Below are positions 26,209-33,591 of a DNA stretch of 64,000 bases, piece after piece (positions within the stretch are counted from its first letter, which is position 1; the number at the start of each line of letters is the position of its first letter). A model generated the notes under the pieces. It had not been told where the DNA came from and made no database searches. It saw only the letters and a program-made list of their open reading frames with translations. The position numbers were made by a program, and so were the translations under genes. Source of the DNA: Amycolatopsis sp. CA-128772 (GTDB taxonomy: Bacteria > Actinomycetota > Actinomycetes > Mycobacteriales > Pseudonocardiaceae); assembly GCF_002904295.1 (NCBI RefSeq), contig NZ_PPHG01000014.1, positions 1 through 64,000 of the forward strand. The letters run 5' to 3'.

Positions 26209-27737
26209 GCACCGAAGCCGTCGTGACCCCGCCCGCCGAGGGTACGCAGGACGCGCCCTGGCACCACCTCGACCGGCGCATGCTGCTCATCCGGCCCGTG
26301 CTGGACCTGGTGAAGTCGCTGCCGGTGCTGCTGGGCGCGCTGCTGTTCGGCCACGGCGAACCGTGGCAGTGGGTCGGTCTCGCCTTCACCGCGATCGCGG
26401 TGTTCACCGGCGTCTCGCACGTGCTGACCTCGCGCTACCGGATCACCGAGTCGCAGGTCGAGTGGCGCACCGGGCTGCTGCAGCGCAAGCACCGGGCCGT
26501 CCCCCGCGACCGGATCCGCACGGTCGACGTCACCTCCGAACCGAAGCACCGGCTGTTCTCGCTGGCCGCCGCGCGGATCGGCACCGGACGGCACTCGAGC
26601 GGGAGCCGGCACAAGGACGAGCTCGTCCTCGACGCCGTCACGACCGCCGAAGCGCAGCGGCTGCGGACCCTGCTGCTGCACCGCAAGGATGCCGTCGCGA
26701 CGGAGGCCGCCGCCGCGCCGCCGGAACAGCTGATCGCCGCGGTCGACAAGCGGTGGCTGCGGTACGCGCCGTTCACGCTGTCGGGGCTGGCCGTCGTCGG
26801 TGCGGCCGTCGGCACCGTCTACCACTTCGCGCACGAACTGCACTTCGACCCGATCCAGTTCTCGCTGGTCCAGGCCGTCGTCGGGCACTTCGCCGAGACG
26901 CCGGCGTGGGTGAGCGTGGTGCTCGCCGCGGCCGGGCTGCTGGTGCTCGTCTCGCTGCTGTCGATCGGCGGGTACGTGCTGTCGTTCTGGAACTTCCGGC
27001 TCACCCGCGAGCCCGCCGGCACCCTGCACATCCGGCGCGGGCTGATCACCACGCGGTCGGTGTCGATCGAAGAGGAACGCCTGCGCGGCGCCGAAATCCG
27101 GGAGCCGCTGCCGCTGCGGCTGGCCGGCGGCGCGCGCTGCGTCGCCATCGCCGGTGGCCTGCGCGAGGGCAAGGGCGCGGACAAGGGCGGCGGCCTGCTG
27201 CTCCCGCCGGCGCCGGTGGCACGCGCGCACGAAGTCGTCGCGGAGGTGCTCGGCGAGGACCCGGCGGCGACCCGGCTGGTGCGGCACCCGCGCCGGGCGC
27301 TGTACCGGCGGCTCTCCCGGGCCGTCCTCGGGGTGCTGCTGCTCGCCGCGGCGCTCTACGGCCTGGCGTGGCTCGGCGCGCTGCCGGACTGGCCGTGGCA
27401 GGTCGCGCTCGTGCTGGTGCCGGTCGCCGCGCTCGTCGGCTGGGACCGCTACCGCGGCCTCGGCCACGCGCTGATCGGCCGTTACCTGGTGACGCGGTCG
27501 GGTTCGCTGGACCGCGGCACGGCGGCGGTCCGCAGCGACGGACTGACCGGCATCGTCGTCGAGCGCTCGTACTTCCAGCGCCGGGCCGGCCTGGTCACGC
27601 TGATCGCGCCGGTCGCCGCGGGCAAGGGCAAGTACCGGGTGCTCGACGTCGGCGAGGCCGACGGCCTGGCGCTCGCGGACCGGGCCGTGCCCGGCCTGCT
27701 GACGCCGTTCCTCACCGGTGACCGGAACCGCGGTTGA
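26205..27737 (+). CDS. Membrane PH domain-containing protein (YdbT-like)
   Basis: A 510-residue multi-pass protein with up to three bPH2 domains between pairs of helices: ITESQVEWRTGLLQRKHRAVPRDRIRTVDV, then FRLTREPAGTLHIRRGLITTRSVSIEEERLRG, then LVTRSGSLDRGTAAVRSDGLTGIVVE. Length and order match YdbT. The start GTG overlaps the previous stop, so the two subunits are made together. Confidence 0.86.
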   Translation: MSTEAVVTPPAEGTQDAPWHHLDRRMLLIRPVLDLVKSLPVLLGALLFGHGEPWQWVGLAFTAIAVFTGVSHVLTSRYRITESQVEWRTGLLQRKHRAVPRDRIRTVDVTSEPKHRLFSLAAARIGTGRHSSGSRHKDELVLDAVTTAEAQRLRTLLLHRKDAVATEAAAAPPEQLIAAVDKRWLRYAPFTLSGLAVVGAAVGTVYHFAHELHFDPIQFSLVQAVVGHFAETPAWVSVVLAAAGLLVLVSLLSIGGYVLSFWNFRLTREPAGTLHIRRGLITTRSVSIEEERLRGAEIREPLPLRLAGGARCVAIAGGLREGKGADKGGGLLLPPAPVARAHEVVAEVLGEDPAATRLVRHPRRALYRRLSRAVLGVLLLAAALYGLAWLGALPDWPWQVALVLVPVAALVGWDRYRGLGHALIGRYLVTRSGSLDRGTAAVRSDGLTGIVVERSYFQRRAGLVTLIAPVAAGKGKYRVLDVGEADGLALADRAVPGLLTPFLTGDRNRG

Positions 27738-27813
27738 CGCTCCACCCGGGCCGCTCCTGACGTGAAAATCCGCCGTCCGAACCCTCGATCCGCGTTGACG
27801 AGAGGACGGCAGG

Positions 27814-28522
27814 ATGTTTCGCAGGCTCTTCGGTGTGCTGGCCGCCGGGATCGTCGTGGCGGCAGCCGTGGCCCCGGCCGCGACCGCCGCGGAAAACCCC
27901 TACGGCGACCCCCACCTGGTTTCGATGTTCGACGGGTCGGACCTGAGCGCGTGGACGTCGTCGAAAGCCGGTCTCTGGTCGGCGAAGAACGGCGTCATCC
28001 ACGGCAACGGCACCGCGCGCGGCTGGTTGTACTACAACAAACAGCAGGTCGGCACGTTTCGGTGGATATTCAATGTCCGGCAGGTCAAGGGCAACCACAA
28101 ACCGACCGTGCTGATCTGGGGCAGCACCGATCCGATCCGCGACGCGCTGAGCGCCATCCAGTTCCAGCCGCCGAACGGCGGGCACTGGGACTACCGGCCG
28201 GGGCACGACAACGGCGGCGGGAAACTGTTCCGGCAACCGGCGCACCCCACCATCGACATCGAGAAGTGGGCGCAGTGCGAGCTGATCGGCGACGCGGCCA
28301 CCGGTGTCGCGCGGATGGCGTGCTGCCCGCTCACCGGCACGGCGGTCACGTGCAAGGGCGTCGAAGTGCTGCAGTTCACCGACAAGACGGCCGGGCGGGA
28401 GGGCCGGGCGGGAGGGCCCGCTGGCACTGCAGGTGCACAACTCCGGGATCCAGGACGAGTACCGCGGGCTCTACGTCGAGTCACCCGTGGTGACGAAACC
28501 GGGCGAATTTCTCACGATGTGA
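27814..28522 (+). pseudogene. Secreted DUF1080-family (3-keto-disaccharide hydrolase-like) gene broken by 13-bp duplication
   Basis: ATG 27814 opens a signal peptide (RLFGVLAAGIVVAAAVAPAATAA) and a DUF1080 jelly-roll: LVSMFDGSDLSAW, GVIHGNGTARGWLYY, PIRDALSAIQFQPPNGGHWDY. At 28391-28416 the 13-mer CCGGGCGGGAGGG occurs twice in tandem. Reading through runs out of frame; deleting one copy restores TAGREGPLALQVHNSGIQDE then YRGLYVESP, the family C-terminus ending at the stop 28520-28522. Downstream the shifted frame runs on into the IclR gene region. Either a recent loss of function, a reversible slippage switch, or a sequencing error. Confidence 0.75.
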
Positions 28523-28570
28523 CCGCCGGTGCGCCGGCGGTGGTCCTTTCGCAGCACCGCCGCCGGCAAT

Positions 28571-28649
28571 ACCTGGCTTTCGTTTCACACTACGTGCTAA
28601 TTTATTCACCCCGTGTGATAGCGAAGGTCGTTTTTGTCTCACCGAGAGG
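28571..28649. promoter_or_regulatory. Inverted repeat and control region before iclR-type gene
   Basis: TCACAC and GTGTGA form a perfect 6-bp inverted repeat about 24 bp apart around the AT-rich sequence GCTAATTTATTCACC, which could hold a promoter. GAGAGGT follows as the ribosome site. IclR proteins often bind their own upstream region, so autoregulation is possible. Confidence 0.35.
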
Positions 28650-28654
28650 TCATG

Positions 28655-29440
28655 ATGACGCCTGCCGTCAGTACCGTCGACGGTTCCGCCACCACTTCCC
28701 CGCGCCGCACGCCCGGGGCCAGCAGTTCCCGGAAGGTCCTCCAGCTGCTGCTGGCCTTTTCGGAGCGCCGCTGGGAGGCCAGTGTCGCGGAGCTCGCGGC
28801 GACGATCGGCAGCCCGGTGGCGACGACCTACCGCTACGTGGCCCTGCTCAAGGAGCTCCAGCTGCTCGAGGAAGGCCGGGCCGGGCACTACCACCTGACC
28901 AGCCAGGTGATGCCGCTGGCGCGGGCCGCGCAGCTGGCGAACGACATGGTGCGGCTGGCGAGACCGGCGATGGAGGAAGCCGCCCGGGAACTCGGCGAGA
29001 CGGTGATGCTGTTCCAGCAGTTCGGCGACTCCGCCGTGTGCGCGGACCGCGTCGAGTGCGACCGCGCCATGCGGTTCACGTTCGAGCCCGGGCATTCGCT
29101 GCCGCTCGGCGTCGGCGCGTCCGGCAAGATGCTGCTCGCGCTGCTGCCCGAGATCGAGCGCGACCGGCGGTTGCCGTCGATCGTCGAACAGCGCGGCACG
29201 GCGGTGCGGGACGAGCTGAAGTACGCGCTGGAGAACCGCTATTCGGTCAGTTCCGGTGAACTCGACGAGGGCGTCTGGGCGTGTTCGGTGCCGGTGCAGA
29301 CGATCGGACGGCGGCCCACGGTGCTGAGCCTGGCCGGTCCGGCCGCCCGGATCACCGAGGAGGCCCGGCACACGGCGATCACCACCCTGCAGGGGTACGC
29401 GGCCCGCATCCAGCGCGCGATCTCGTCTTATTCGCTGTGA
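28655..29440 (+). CDS. IclR family transcriptional regulator
   Basis: A 261-residue regulator: N-terminal winged helix (ASVAELAATIGSPVATTYRYVALLKELQLLEE) and C-terminal GAF-like effector domain (SLPLGVGASGKMLLALLPE, then WACSVPVQTIGRRP). Of tandem ATGs at 28652 and 28655 I chose the second, which lies 5 bases after GAGAGGT. Its neighbour, the broken sugar-hydrolase gene, may have been its target. Confidence 0.9.
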   Translation: MTPAVSTVDGSATTSPRRTPGASSSRKVLQLLLAFSERRWEASVAELAATIGSPVATTYRYVALLKELQLLEEGRAGHYHLTSQVMPLARAAQLANDMVRLARPAMEEAARELGETVMLFQQFGDSAVCADRVECDRAMRFTFEPGHSLPLGVGASGKMLLALLPEIERDRRLPSIVEQRGTAVRDELKYALENRYSVSSGELDEGVWACSVPVQTIGRRPTVLSLAGPAARITEEARHTAITTLQGYAARIQRAISSYSL

Positions 29441-29471
29441 GAAAGCCGCGCGGGGGCGTAGAACTGCCCGG

Positions 29472-29975
29472 GTGATCCGGCTCGCGCGTCCCGACGACCT
29501 GCCCGCGTTGATCGACGTCGAACGCGAAGCCGGCGCGCTCTTCCGCGACGTCGGCATGGACGCGATCGCCGACGACGACCCCGGCTCGGTGGCGGAGCTG
29601 GCGGTGTACCAGTCCGCCGGCCGCGCGTGGGTGAGCGCCGGCTCCGGCGACCGGCCGGTCGCCTATCTCGTCGCGGAGGTCGTCGACGGGTGCGCGCACA
29701 TCGAGCAGGTCTCGGTCCGGCCGTCCCACGCGCGGCACGGGCTCGGCCGCGCCCTGATCGAGACGCTCGCCGAGTGGGCCGCTGCGCGGGATCTGCCGGC
29801 GTTGACGCTGACGACGTTCGCGGCGGTGCCGTGGAACGCGCCGTACTACGAGAGGCTGCGATTCCGGGTCATTCCCGAGCCGGAAATCGGCCCCGGCCTG
29901 CGCGCGATCCGCCGCGCCGAGGCCGCTCGCGGCCTGGACGCGTGGCCACGCGTCGCCATGGTCCGACCACTCTGA
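29472..29975 (+). CDS. GNAT family N-acetyltransferase
   Basis: A 167-residue acetyl-CoA-dependent transferase. The acetyl-CoA loop is VRPSHARHGLGRALIETLAEWA (V-x-x-x-x-R-x-x-G-x-G/A), and LTLTTFAAVPWNAPYYERLRFRV is the C-terminal strand and helix. GTG start 31 bp after the IclR stop, so possibly co-transcribed. Substrate unknown. Confidence 0.88.
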   Translation: MIRLARPDDLPALIDVEREAGALFRDVGMDAIADDDPGSVAELAVYQSAGRAWVSAGSGDRPVAYLVAEVVDGCAHIEQVSVRPSHARHGLGRALIETLAEWAAARDLPALTLTTFAAVPWNAPYYERLRFRVIPEPEIGPGLRAIRRAEAARGLDAWPRVAMVRPL

Positions 29976-29994
29976 CCTGCGGTTTCCTCCCGTG

Positions 29995-30012
29995 CTCCCC
30001 TAGTTGGGGGAG
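29995..30012 (+). terminator. Small hairpin after the GNAT gene
   Basis: CTCCCC (29995-30000) pairs with GGGGAG (30007-30012) around a 6-base loop, 20 bases after the stop; no U-run. A weak terminator just before an SOS-type promoter. Confidence 0.35.
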
Positions 30013-30028
30013 AGAGTGGCGCGGGTGG

Positions 30029-30048
30029 TCGAACATGTGTTCTACTGT
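30029..30048 (+). promoter_or_regulatory. LexA-type SOS box and -10 element
   Basis: TCGAACATGTGTTCTA (30029-30044) matches the Gram-positive/mycobacterial SOS box TCGAACNNNNGTTCGA at 11 of 12 fixed positions, and its centre is the palindrome ACATGT. TACTGT (30043-30048) overlaps its end as a possible -10, so LexA would block the promoter of the 65-residue gene at 30109. A matching -35 is not obvious. Confidence 0.65.
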
Positions 30049-30108
30049 GCCTGCCGGTCCCGGAGGGGGAAGCTCCGCGGGCCGGCTCACAAACTTCGGG
30101 AGGTTATT

Positions 30109-30306
30109 GTGGCGGTCAAGATCACCCACCTGACGAACGGCCAGCAGGTGCGGTTCGCCAACGCCGATGGCGCCCGCCGGTACGCCGAAATCATGGGCGG
30201 CGGCGTGGACAAGTGGCGCTTCACGGTCGTGCCCGAGGACCCGATGCTGCGAAAAATGTCGGACTCGGTCGTTAACGTGCCGGTATGGCGCATGACTTCC
30301 AGGTAG
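30109..30306 (+). CDS. Small unknown protein behind an SOS box
   Basis: A 65-residue protein beginning VAVKITHLTNGQQVRFAN and continuing ADGARRYAEIMGGGVDKWRF. The GTG start at 30109 has GGGAGG at 30098-30103, ideal spacing. It is mixed alpha/beta, without signal peptide, helix or Cys. I do not recognise the family. It sits 60 bp downstream of a LexA-type box and its last 22 bases overlap the next gene, so the two are probably one DNA-damage-responsive message. Confidence 0.65.
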   Translation: MAVKITHLTNGQQVRFANADGARRYAEIMGGGVDKWRFTVVPEDPMLRKMSDSVVNVPVWRMTSR

Positions 30307-30722
30307 TGATGGATTCGGCCGACCCGCACGTGCTCGCCGACTGGTGGGCCGAGACGCTCGGCTGGTCCGTGGAACCGACGGACGAGGACTTCATCCGGGA
30401 GATGATCGCGAAGGGGTACGCGAAGGAAGAGGAGACCCGGACGTACCGCGGGTCCCTGGTGTGGAAGACGGGCGCGGGCATCCGCCACCCGGACTCACCA
30501 CCGGAGGGGCCACCGCGGCGGATCCTGTTCCAGGAGGTGCCGGAGGCGAAGACGGTCAAGAACCGCGTCCACCTCGATGTGTGGGTCGGCGCGGAGAACG
30601 TCGAGGCGACGCTGGAGAAGCTCAAGTCCCGCGGGGCGACGTACCTGTGGCGGGGACGGCAGGGGCCGCACAGCTGGGTGACGATGGCGGATCCGGAGGG
30701 CAACGAGTTCTGCGTTTCCTGA
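30285..30722 (+). CDS. VOC family protein
   Basis: A 145-residue single-chain glyoxalase-fold protein: FQVVMDSADPHVLADWWAET (first module) and KNRVHLDVWVGAENVEATLE with GATYLWRGRQGPHSWVTMADPEGNEF (second). HLDV and the final Glu could be metal ligands. Starts inside the end of the small SOS-linked gene. Related proteins include bleomycin-resistance-type binders, so damage-linked expression would be notable, but function is not shown. Confidence 0.85.
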   Translation: MAHDFQVVMDSADPHVLADWWAETLGWSVEPTDEDFIREMIAKGYAKEEETRTYRGSLVWKTGAGIRHPDSPPEGPPRRILFQEVPEAKTVKNRVHLDVWVGAENVEATLEKLKSRGATYLWRGRQGPHSWVTMADPEGNEFCVS

Positions 30723-30733
30723 GTTCGGGAAGG

Positions 30734-30765
30734 GTTCTCTCCCGTCTCTGCCGGCGGGAGAGAAC
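30734..30765. terminator. Bidirectional hairpin terminator
   Basis: GTTCTCTCCCG (30734-30744) pairs perfectly with CGGGAGAGAAC (30755-30765) around a 10-base loop, between the convergent VOC gene (ends 30722) and the aminotransferase (ends 30777). Confidence 0.8.
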
Positions 30766-30776
30766 TCTTCACCACG

Positions 30777-32045
30777 TCAAACCTGCGTCGCCAGGCGGTC
30801 CAAGGCCCTCGGCAGGGCCGCTGCCAGCAGGTCCAGCTCCGGCTCCGCGGCGACCAACGGCGGTGACACCGCCACGCCGCGGCCCAGGTTCCGCACGATC
30901 ACGCCCTCGTCCCGGCAGGCGCGCTGCAGCTTCACCGGCGCTCCCGGGTCGGCGTCCATGACCGCCGCCGTCAGCTCCACCGCCGCCAGGAAGCCGAGGC
31001 CGGCCCGGACCTCCTTCACGAGCTCGTGCCCGCTGACTCCCGAAACGGTGTCGGCCAGGGGTTTCTCCAGCTCGCGGCCACGGGGGATCAGCCCGTCGCG
31101 CTCGTAGATGTCCAACGTCGCCAAACCCGCCGCGCACGCCACCGGGTGGCCCGCGTACGTCGCGCCGTGGCGGAAGATCGGGGCTCCCGGCGCTCCCGTG
31201 AAGAACGGTTCCGCCACCTTCGGGGCCACGACCAGCGCCCCGAGCGGGATCGTCCCGCCGGTGATGCCCTTCGCCGTCGTGATCATGTCCGGGCGCACCG
31301 GCCAGCGATCGATGCCGAACCACGTGCCGAGCCGGCCCCACGCCGCGATCACGCAGTCCGCCACGAACAGCACCTCGTGCCGGCGGCAGATCGCCGCCAC
31401 CTCCTCGAGGTACCCCTCCGGCGGCAGCAGCACGCCGCCCGCGCCGATCACCGGTTCGCAGAAGAACGCCGCGACCCGCTCGGCGCCGACGCGCTGGATC
31501 TCCGCATCCAGCGCCGCCGCGTCGTCGTACGGGACGTGCGAAAACTCCGGCGGCTGCGGACCGACGCCGGCCGCGTTCGCCGGGATGCCACCGACGGCCG
31601 TGCCGAACCCGTGCGTGCCGTGGTAGCCCTGGGCGCGGCCGATCACGTGCACCTTCTCCGGCCGCCCGGTGTGCGCGAAGTACGCCCGCGCGAGCTTCAC
31701 CGCCGTGTCGATCACGTCGCCGCCGCCCGAGCCGAAGAACACCTTCGACCCCGGTTCCGGCGCCAGCTCGGCGACGCGGTCCGCCAGCTCGACCGCCGGC
31801 TGGTTCGCGTTGTAGCCGAACAGGTTGTACGAGTCGAGCGTCTGCAGCTGCTTGGTGACGGCTTCGGTGATCTCCGGGCGTCCGTGGCCGAAGTTCGCGT
31901 ACCAGAGCGACGCGGTCGCGTCGAAGTACCGGCGGCCCGCGTCGTCCCAGACGTACGAGCCCTCGCCGCGGGTGATGACCATCCGGTCGCCGTCGACCGC
32001 ACCCATGTCGGCGAACGGGTGCCACAGGGCGTGCTGTCCTGACAT
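30777..32045 (-). CDS. Class III PLP-dependent aminotransferase
   Basis: An omega-aminotransferase-type enzyme of 422 residues that moves an amino group from an amine or beta/omega-amino acid to pyruvate or 2-oxoglutarate. SLWYANFGHGRPEI at the start, FFGSGGGDVIDTAVKLAR for phosphate binding, and the PLP lysine in TTAKGITGGTIPLGA. ATG 32045 is chosen because GGAGGACCG precedes it. An IS110 element is inserted 8 bases upstream, between this gene and the CoA-transferase, with which it probably once formed an operon. The insertion keeps the GGAGG. Confidence 0.92.
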   Translation of the reverse strand: MSGQHALWHPFADMGAVDGDRMVITRGEGSYVWDDAGRRYFDATASLWYANFGHGRPEITEAVTKQLQTLDSYNLFGYNANQPAVELADRVAELAPEPGSKVFFGSGGGDVIDTAVKLARAYFAHTGRPEKVHVIGRAQGYHGTHGFGTAVGGIPANAAGVGPQPPEFSHVPYDDAAALDAEIQRVGAERVAAFFCEPVIGAGGVLLPPEGYLEEVAAICRRHEVLFVADCVIAAWGRLGTWFGIDRWPVRPDMITTAKGITGGTIPLGALVVAPKVAEPFFTGAPGAPIFRHGATYAGHPVACAAGLATLDIYERDGLIPRGRELEKPLADTVSGVSGHELVKEVRAGLGFLAAVELTAAVMDADPGAPVKLQRACRDEGVIVRNLGRGVAVSPPLVAAEPELDLLAAALPRALDRLATQV

Positions 32046-32079
32046 CGGTCCTCCATAAGATTGTTGGTGTTCAGGACGG

Positions 32080-32240
32080 GTTGTTCTGGATGCCCAGGGC
32101 GATGGGGTGTGGCTGATCGGTCCTTGCCCTTGCATGGTGGCTTCTGAGGAGTGGCCGCCCTGTCGTTCTGGACGCCCTGGCCGCTGATTGAGATCTGCGC
32201 TGTGGTCGCTGTTTATGGAGATGCCGGCGGGTCGTCCACG
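32080..32240 (+). ncRNA. Putative IS110 bridge RNA
   Basis: Lies between the left end and the transposase. A small stem CTGG/CCAG (32086-32097) precedes two loops. Loop 1 contains ATCGGTCCT (32116-32124), identical to the left target plus core, and TGAGGAG (32145-32151), complementary to core plus right target CTCCTCA. Loop 2, closed by GGACG/CGTCC (32170-32174, 32233-32237), contains ATTGAG (32187-32192), identical to the right element end, and TTATGGAG (32213-32220), complementary to core plus left element end CTCCATAA. This is the target-binding and donor-binding logic shown for IS621. RNA ends are estimated. Confidence 0.72.
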
Positions 32241-32274
32241 GGGTTGACGTGCACGAACAGGGAGGACCGGCTGG

Positions 32275-33489
32275 ATGGCCGTGGGCAAGGTGTGGGTCGG
32301 GATCGATGTTGGCAAGGGTTTCCATCACGCCTGCGCGGTGGATGCGGCTGGGAAGATCGTGTTCTCGCGGAAGGTCGCCAACGGCCAAGCCGCGATCGAG
32401 CAGCTGATCACCCGCACCACCGCGAAAGCCGCGGAGGTGGTGTGGGCCGTGGACATGACCTCCGGCGCAGCGAGCCTGTTGGTCACGTTGCTGCTGGCCA
32501 CGGGCCAGCCGGTGGTGTCGGTGCCGGGCCGGTTGGTCAACCGGATGGCCGGCGCGTTCGCCGGTGAAGGCAAAACCGACGCTCGTGACGCCCGCACCAT
32601 CGCCGAAACCGCCCGGATGCGCAGCGATCTGACCCCGATCACCAGCCCCGAGGAGGTCGTGGCCGACCTGCAGGTACTCACCGCGCGCCGGGAAGACCTG
32701 ATGGCCGACTGGGTGCGCGGGGTCAACCGGATCCGCGAGCTGCTCGCGAGCATTTTTCCCGCGCTGGAGCGGGCGTTCGACTACTCCACCCGCTCCGCGC
32801 TGATCCTGCTTACCGGGTTCCAGACCCCGGACGGCATCCGTGCGGCCGAAGCAGCCGGCCTGTCGGCCTACCTGGCCGAGCATGGTGCCTGGACCAAGGG
32901 AATCCCGGCCATGGTGGACAAGGCCCTGGCCGCCGCAGCGGAGCAGACCGTGGCGTTGCCGGGCGAATCGGTGACCGCGCCGTTGATCGCCCGGCTGGCC
33001 CGGCAGCTGCTCGACTTGGACCGGGAGATCAAAGACCTGGGCAAGCAGCTCGCCGACCGGTTCGCCGAGCACCCAGCCGCCGGGCACATCACCAGCCTCG
33101 ACGGGTTCGGCCCTATCCTCGGGGCCCAGCTGCTGGCCGGCACCGGCGGCGACCTGCAAACGGCGTTCCGCAGTTCCGGGCATCTGGCCGCCTACGCCGG
33201 TCTCGCGCCGGTGCCCCGTGACTCCGGACGGGTGCGTGGCAACCTGCACCGCCCCCAGCGCTACCACCGCGGCCTGCGCCGGGTGTTCTACCTGGCCGCC
33301 CTGTCGGCGATCAAACGCCCCGACGGTCCGTCCAGGGCCTTCTACCTGCGCAAACGCAGCGAAGGGAAACGCCACACCCAAGCCCTGATCGCCCTGGCCC
33401 GCCGCCTGGTCGACGTCATCTGGGCGCTGCTGCGCGACCGCCGCGAGTTCCACCCCTCACCACCGGTCACGGCCACAGCTGTCGCTTGA
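32275..33489 (+). CDS. IS110 family transposase (bridge-RNA-guided recombinase)
   Basis: 404 residues. The N-terminal DEDD RuvC-like domain begins VWVGIDVGKGFHHACAV (catalytic Asp11) with GKTDARDARTIAETAR near residue 105. A coiled-coil middle is followed by the Tnp C-terminal domain: LDGFGPILGAQLLAGTGG and SSGHLAAYAGLAPVPRDSG, where the conserved Ser is the second catalytic residue. ATG 32275 follows GGAGG at 32261-32265. The frame is intact and all key motifs are present, so the element may be active. Confidence 0.95.
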   Translation: MAVGKVWVGIDVGKGFHHACAVDAAGKIVFSRKVANGQAAIEQLITRTTAKAAEVVWAVDMTSGAASLLVTLLLATGQPVVSVPGRLVNRMAGAFAGEGKTDARDARTIAETARMRSDLTPITSPEEVVADLQVLTARREDLMADWVRGVNRIRELLASIFPALERAFDYSTRSALILLTGFQTPDGIRAAEAAGLSAYLAEHGAWTKGIPAMVDKALAAAAEQTVALPGESVTAPLIARLARQLLDLDREIKDLGKQLADRFAEHPAAGHITSLDGFGPILGAQLLAGTGGDLQTAFRSSGHLAAYAGLAPVPRDSGRVRGNLHRPQRYHRGLRRVFYLAALSAIKRPDGPSRAFYLRKRSEGKRHTQALIALARRLVDVIWALLRDRREFHPSPPVTATAVA

Positions 33490-33566
33490 CACGCTCATTG
33501 AGCCTCCTCAGTCCTGCCCCCATCCCTACCAGGGCGGGGCGCCGGGCGCGAACACTCCATCGTGCA

Positions 33567-33586
33567 CAGTCCGGCGCGCCGGACTG
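33567..33586. terminator. 20-bp perfect palindrome after the CoA-transferase
   Basis: CAGTCCGGCGCGCCGGACTG is fully self-complementary and starts 6 bases past the CoA-transferase stop on the minus strand. It could act as a terminator hairpin (no U-run) or a protein site. It lies in the old CoA-transferase to aminotransferase intergenic stretch. Confidence 0.4.
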
Positions 33587-33591
33587 GCCGG

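Larger units (their letters stand above)
32053..33505 (+). mobile_element. IS110-family insertion sequence, about 1453 bp, with inferred ends
   Basis: Ends were set from guide-to-target matches rather than terminal repeats, which this family lacks. The left flank ATCGGTC plus core CT (32044-32052) is followed by element sequence CCATAAG, and the right end reads CATTGAGC plus core CT (33504-33505) followed by flank CCTCAG. The left non-coding end is 222 bp and carries a putative bridge RNA; the right non-coding end is 16 bp, the IS110-group layout. Joining the flanks restores a stronger ribosome site, GAGGAGGACCG before ATG, for the aminotransferase. Confidence 0.8.
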
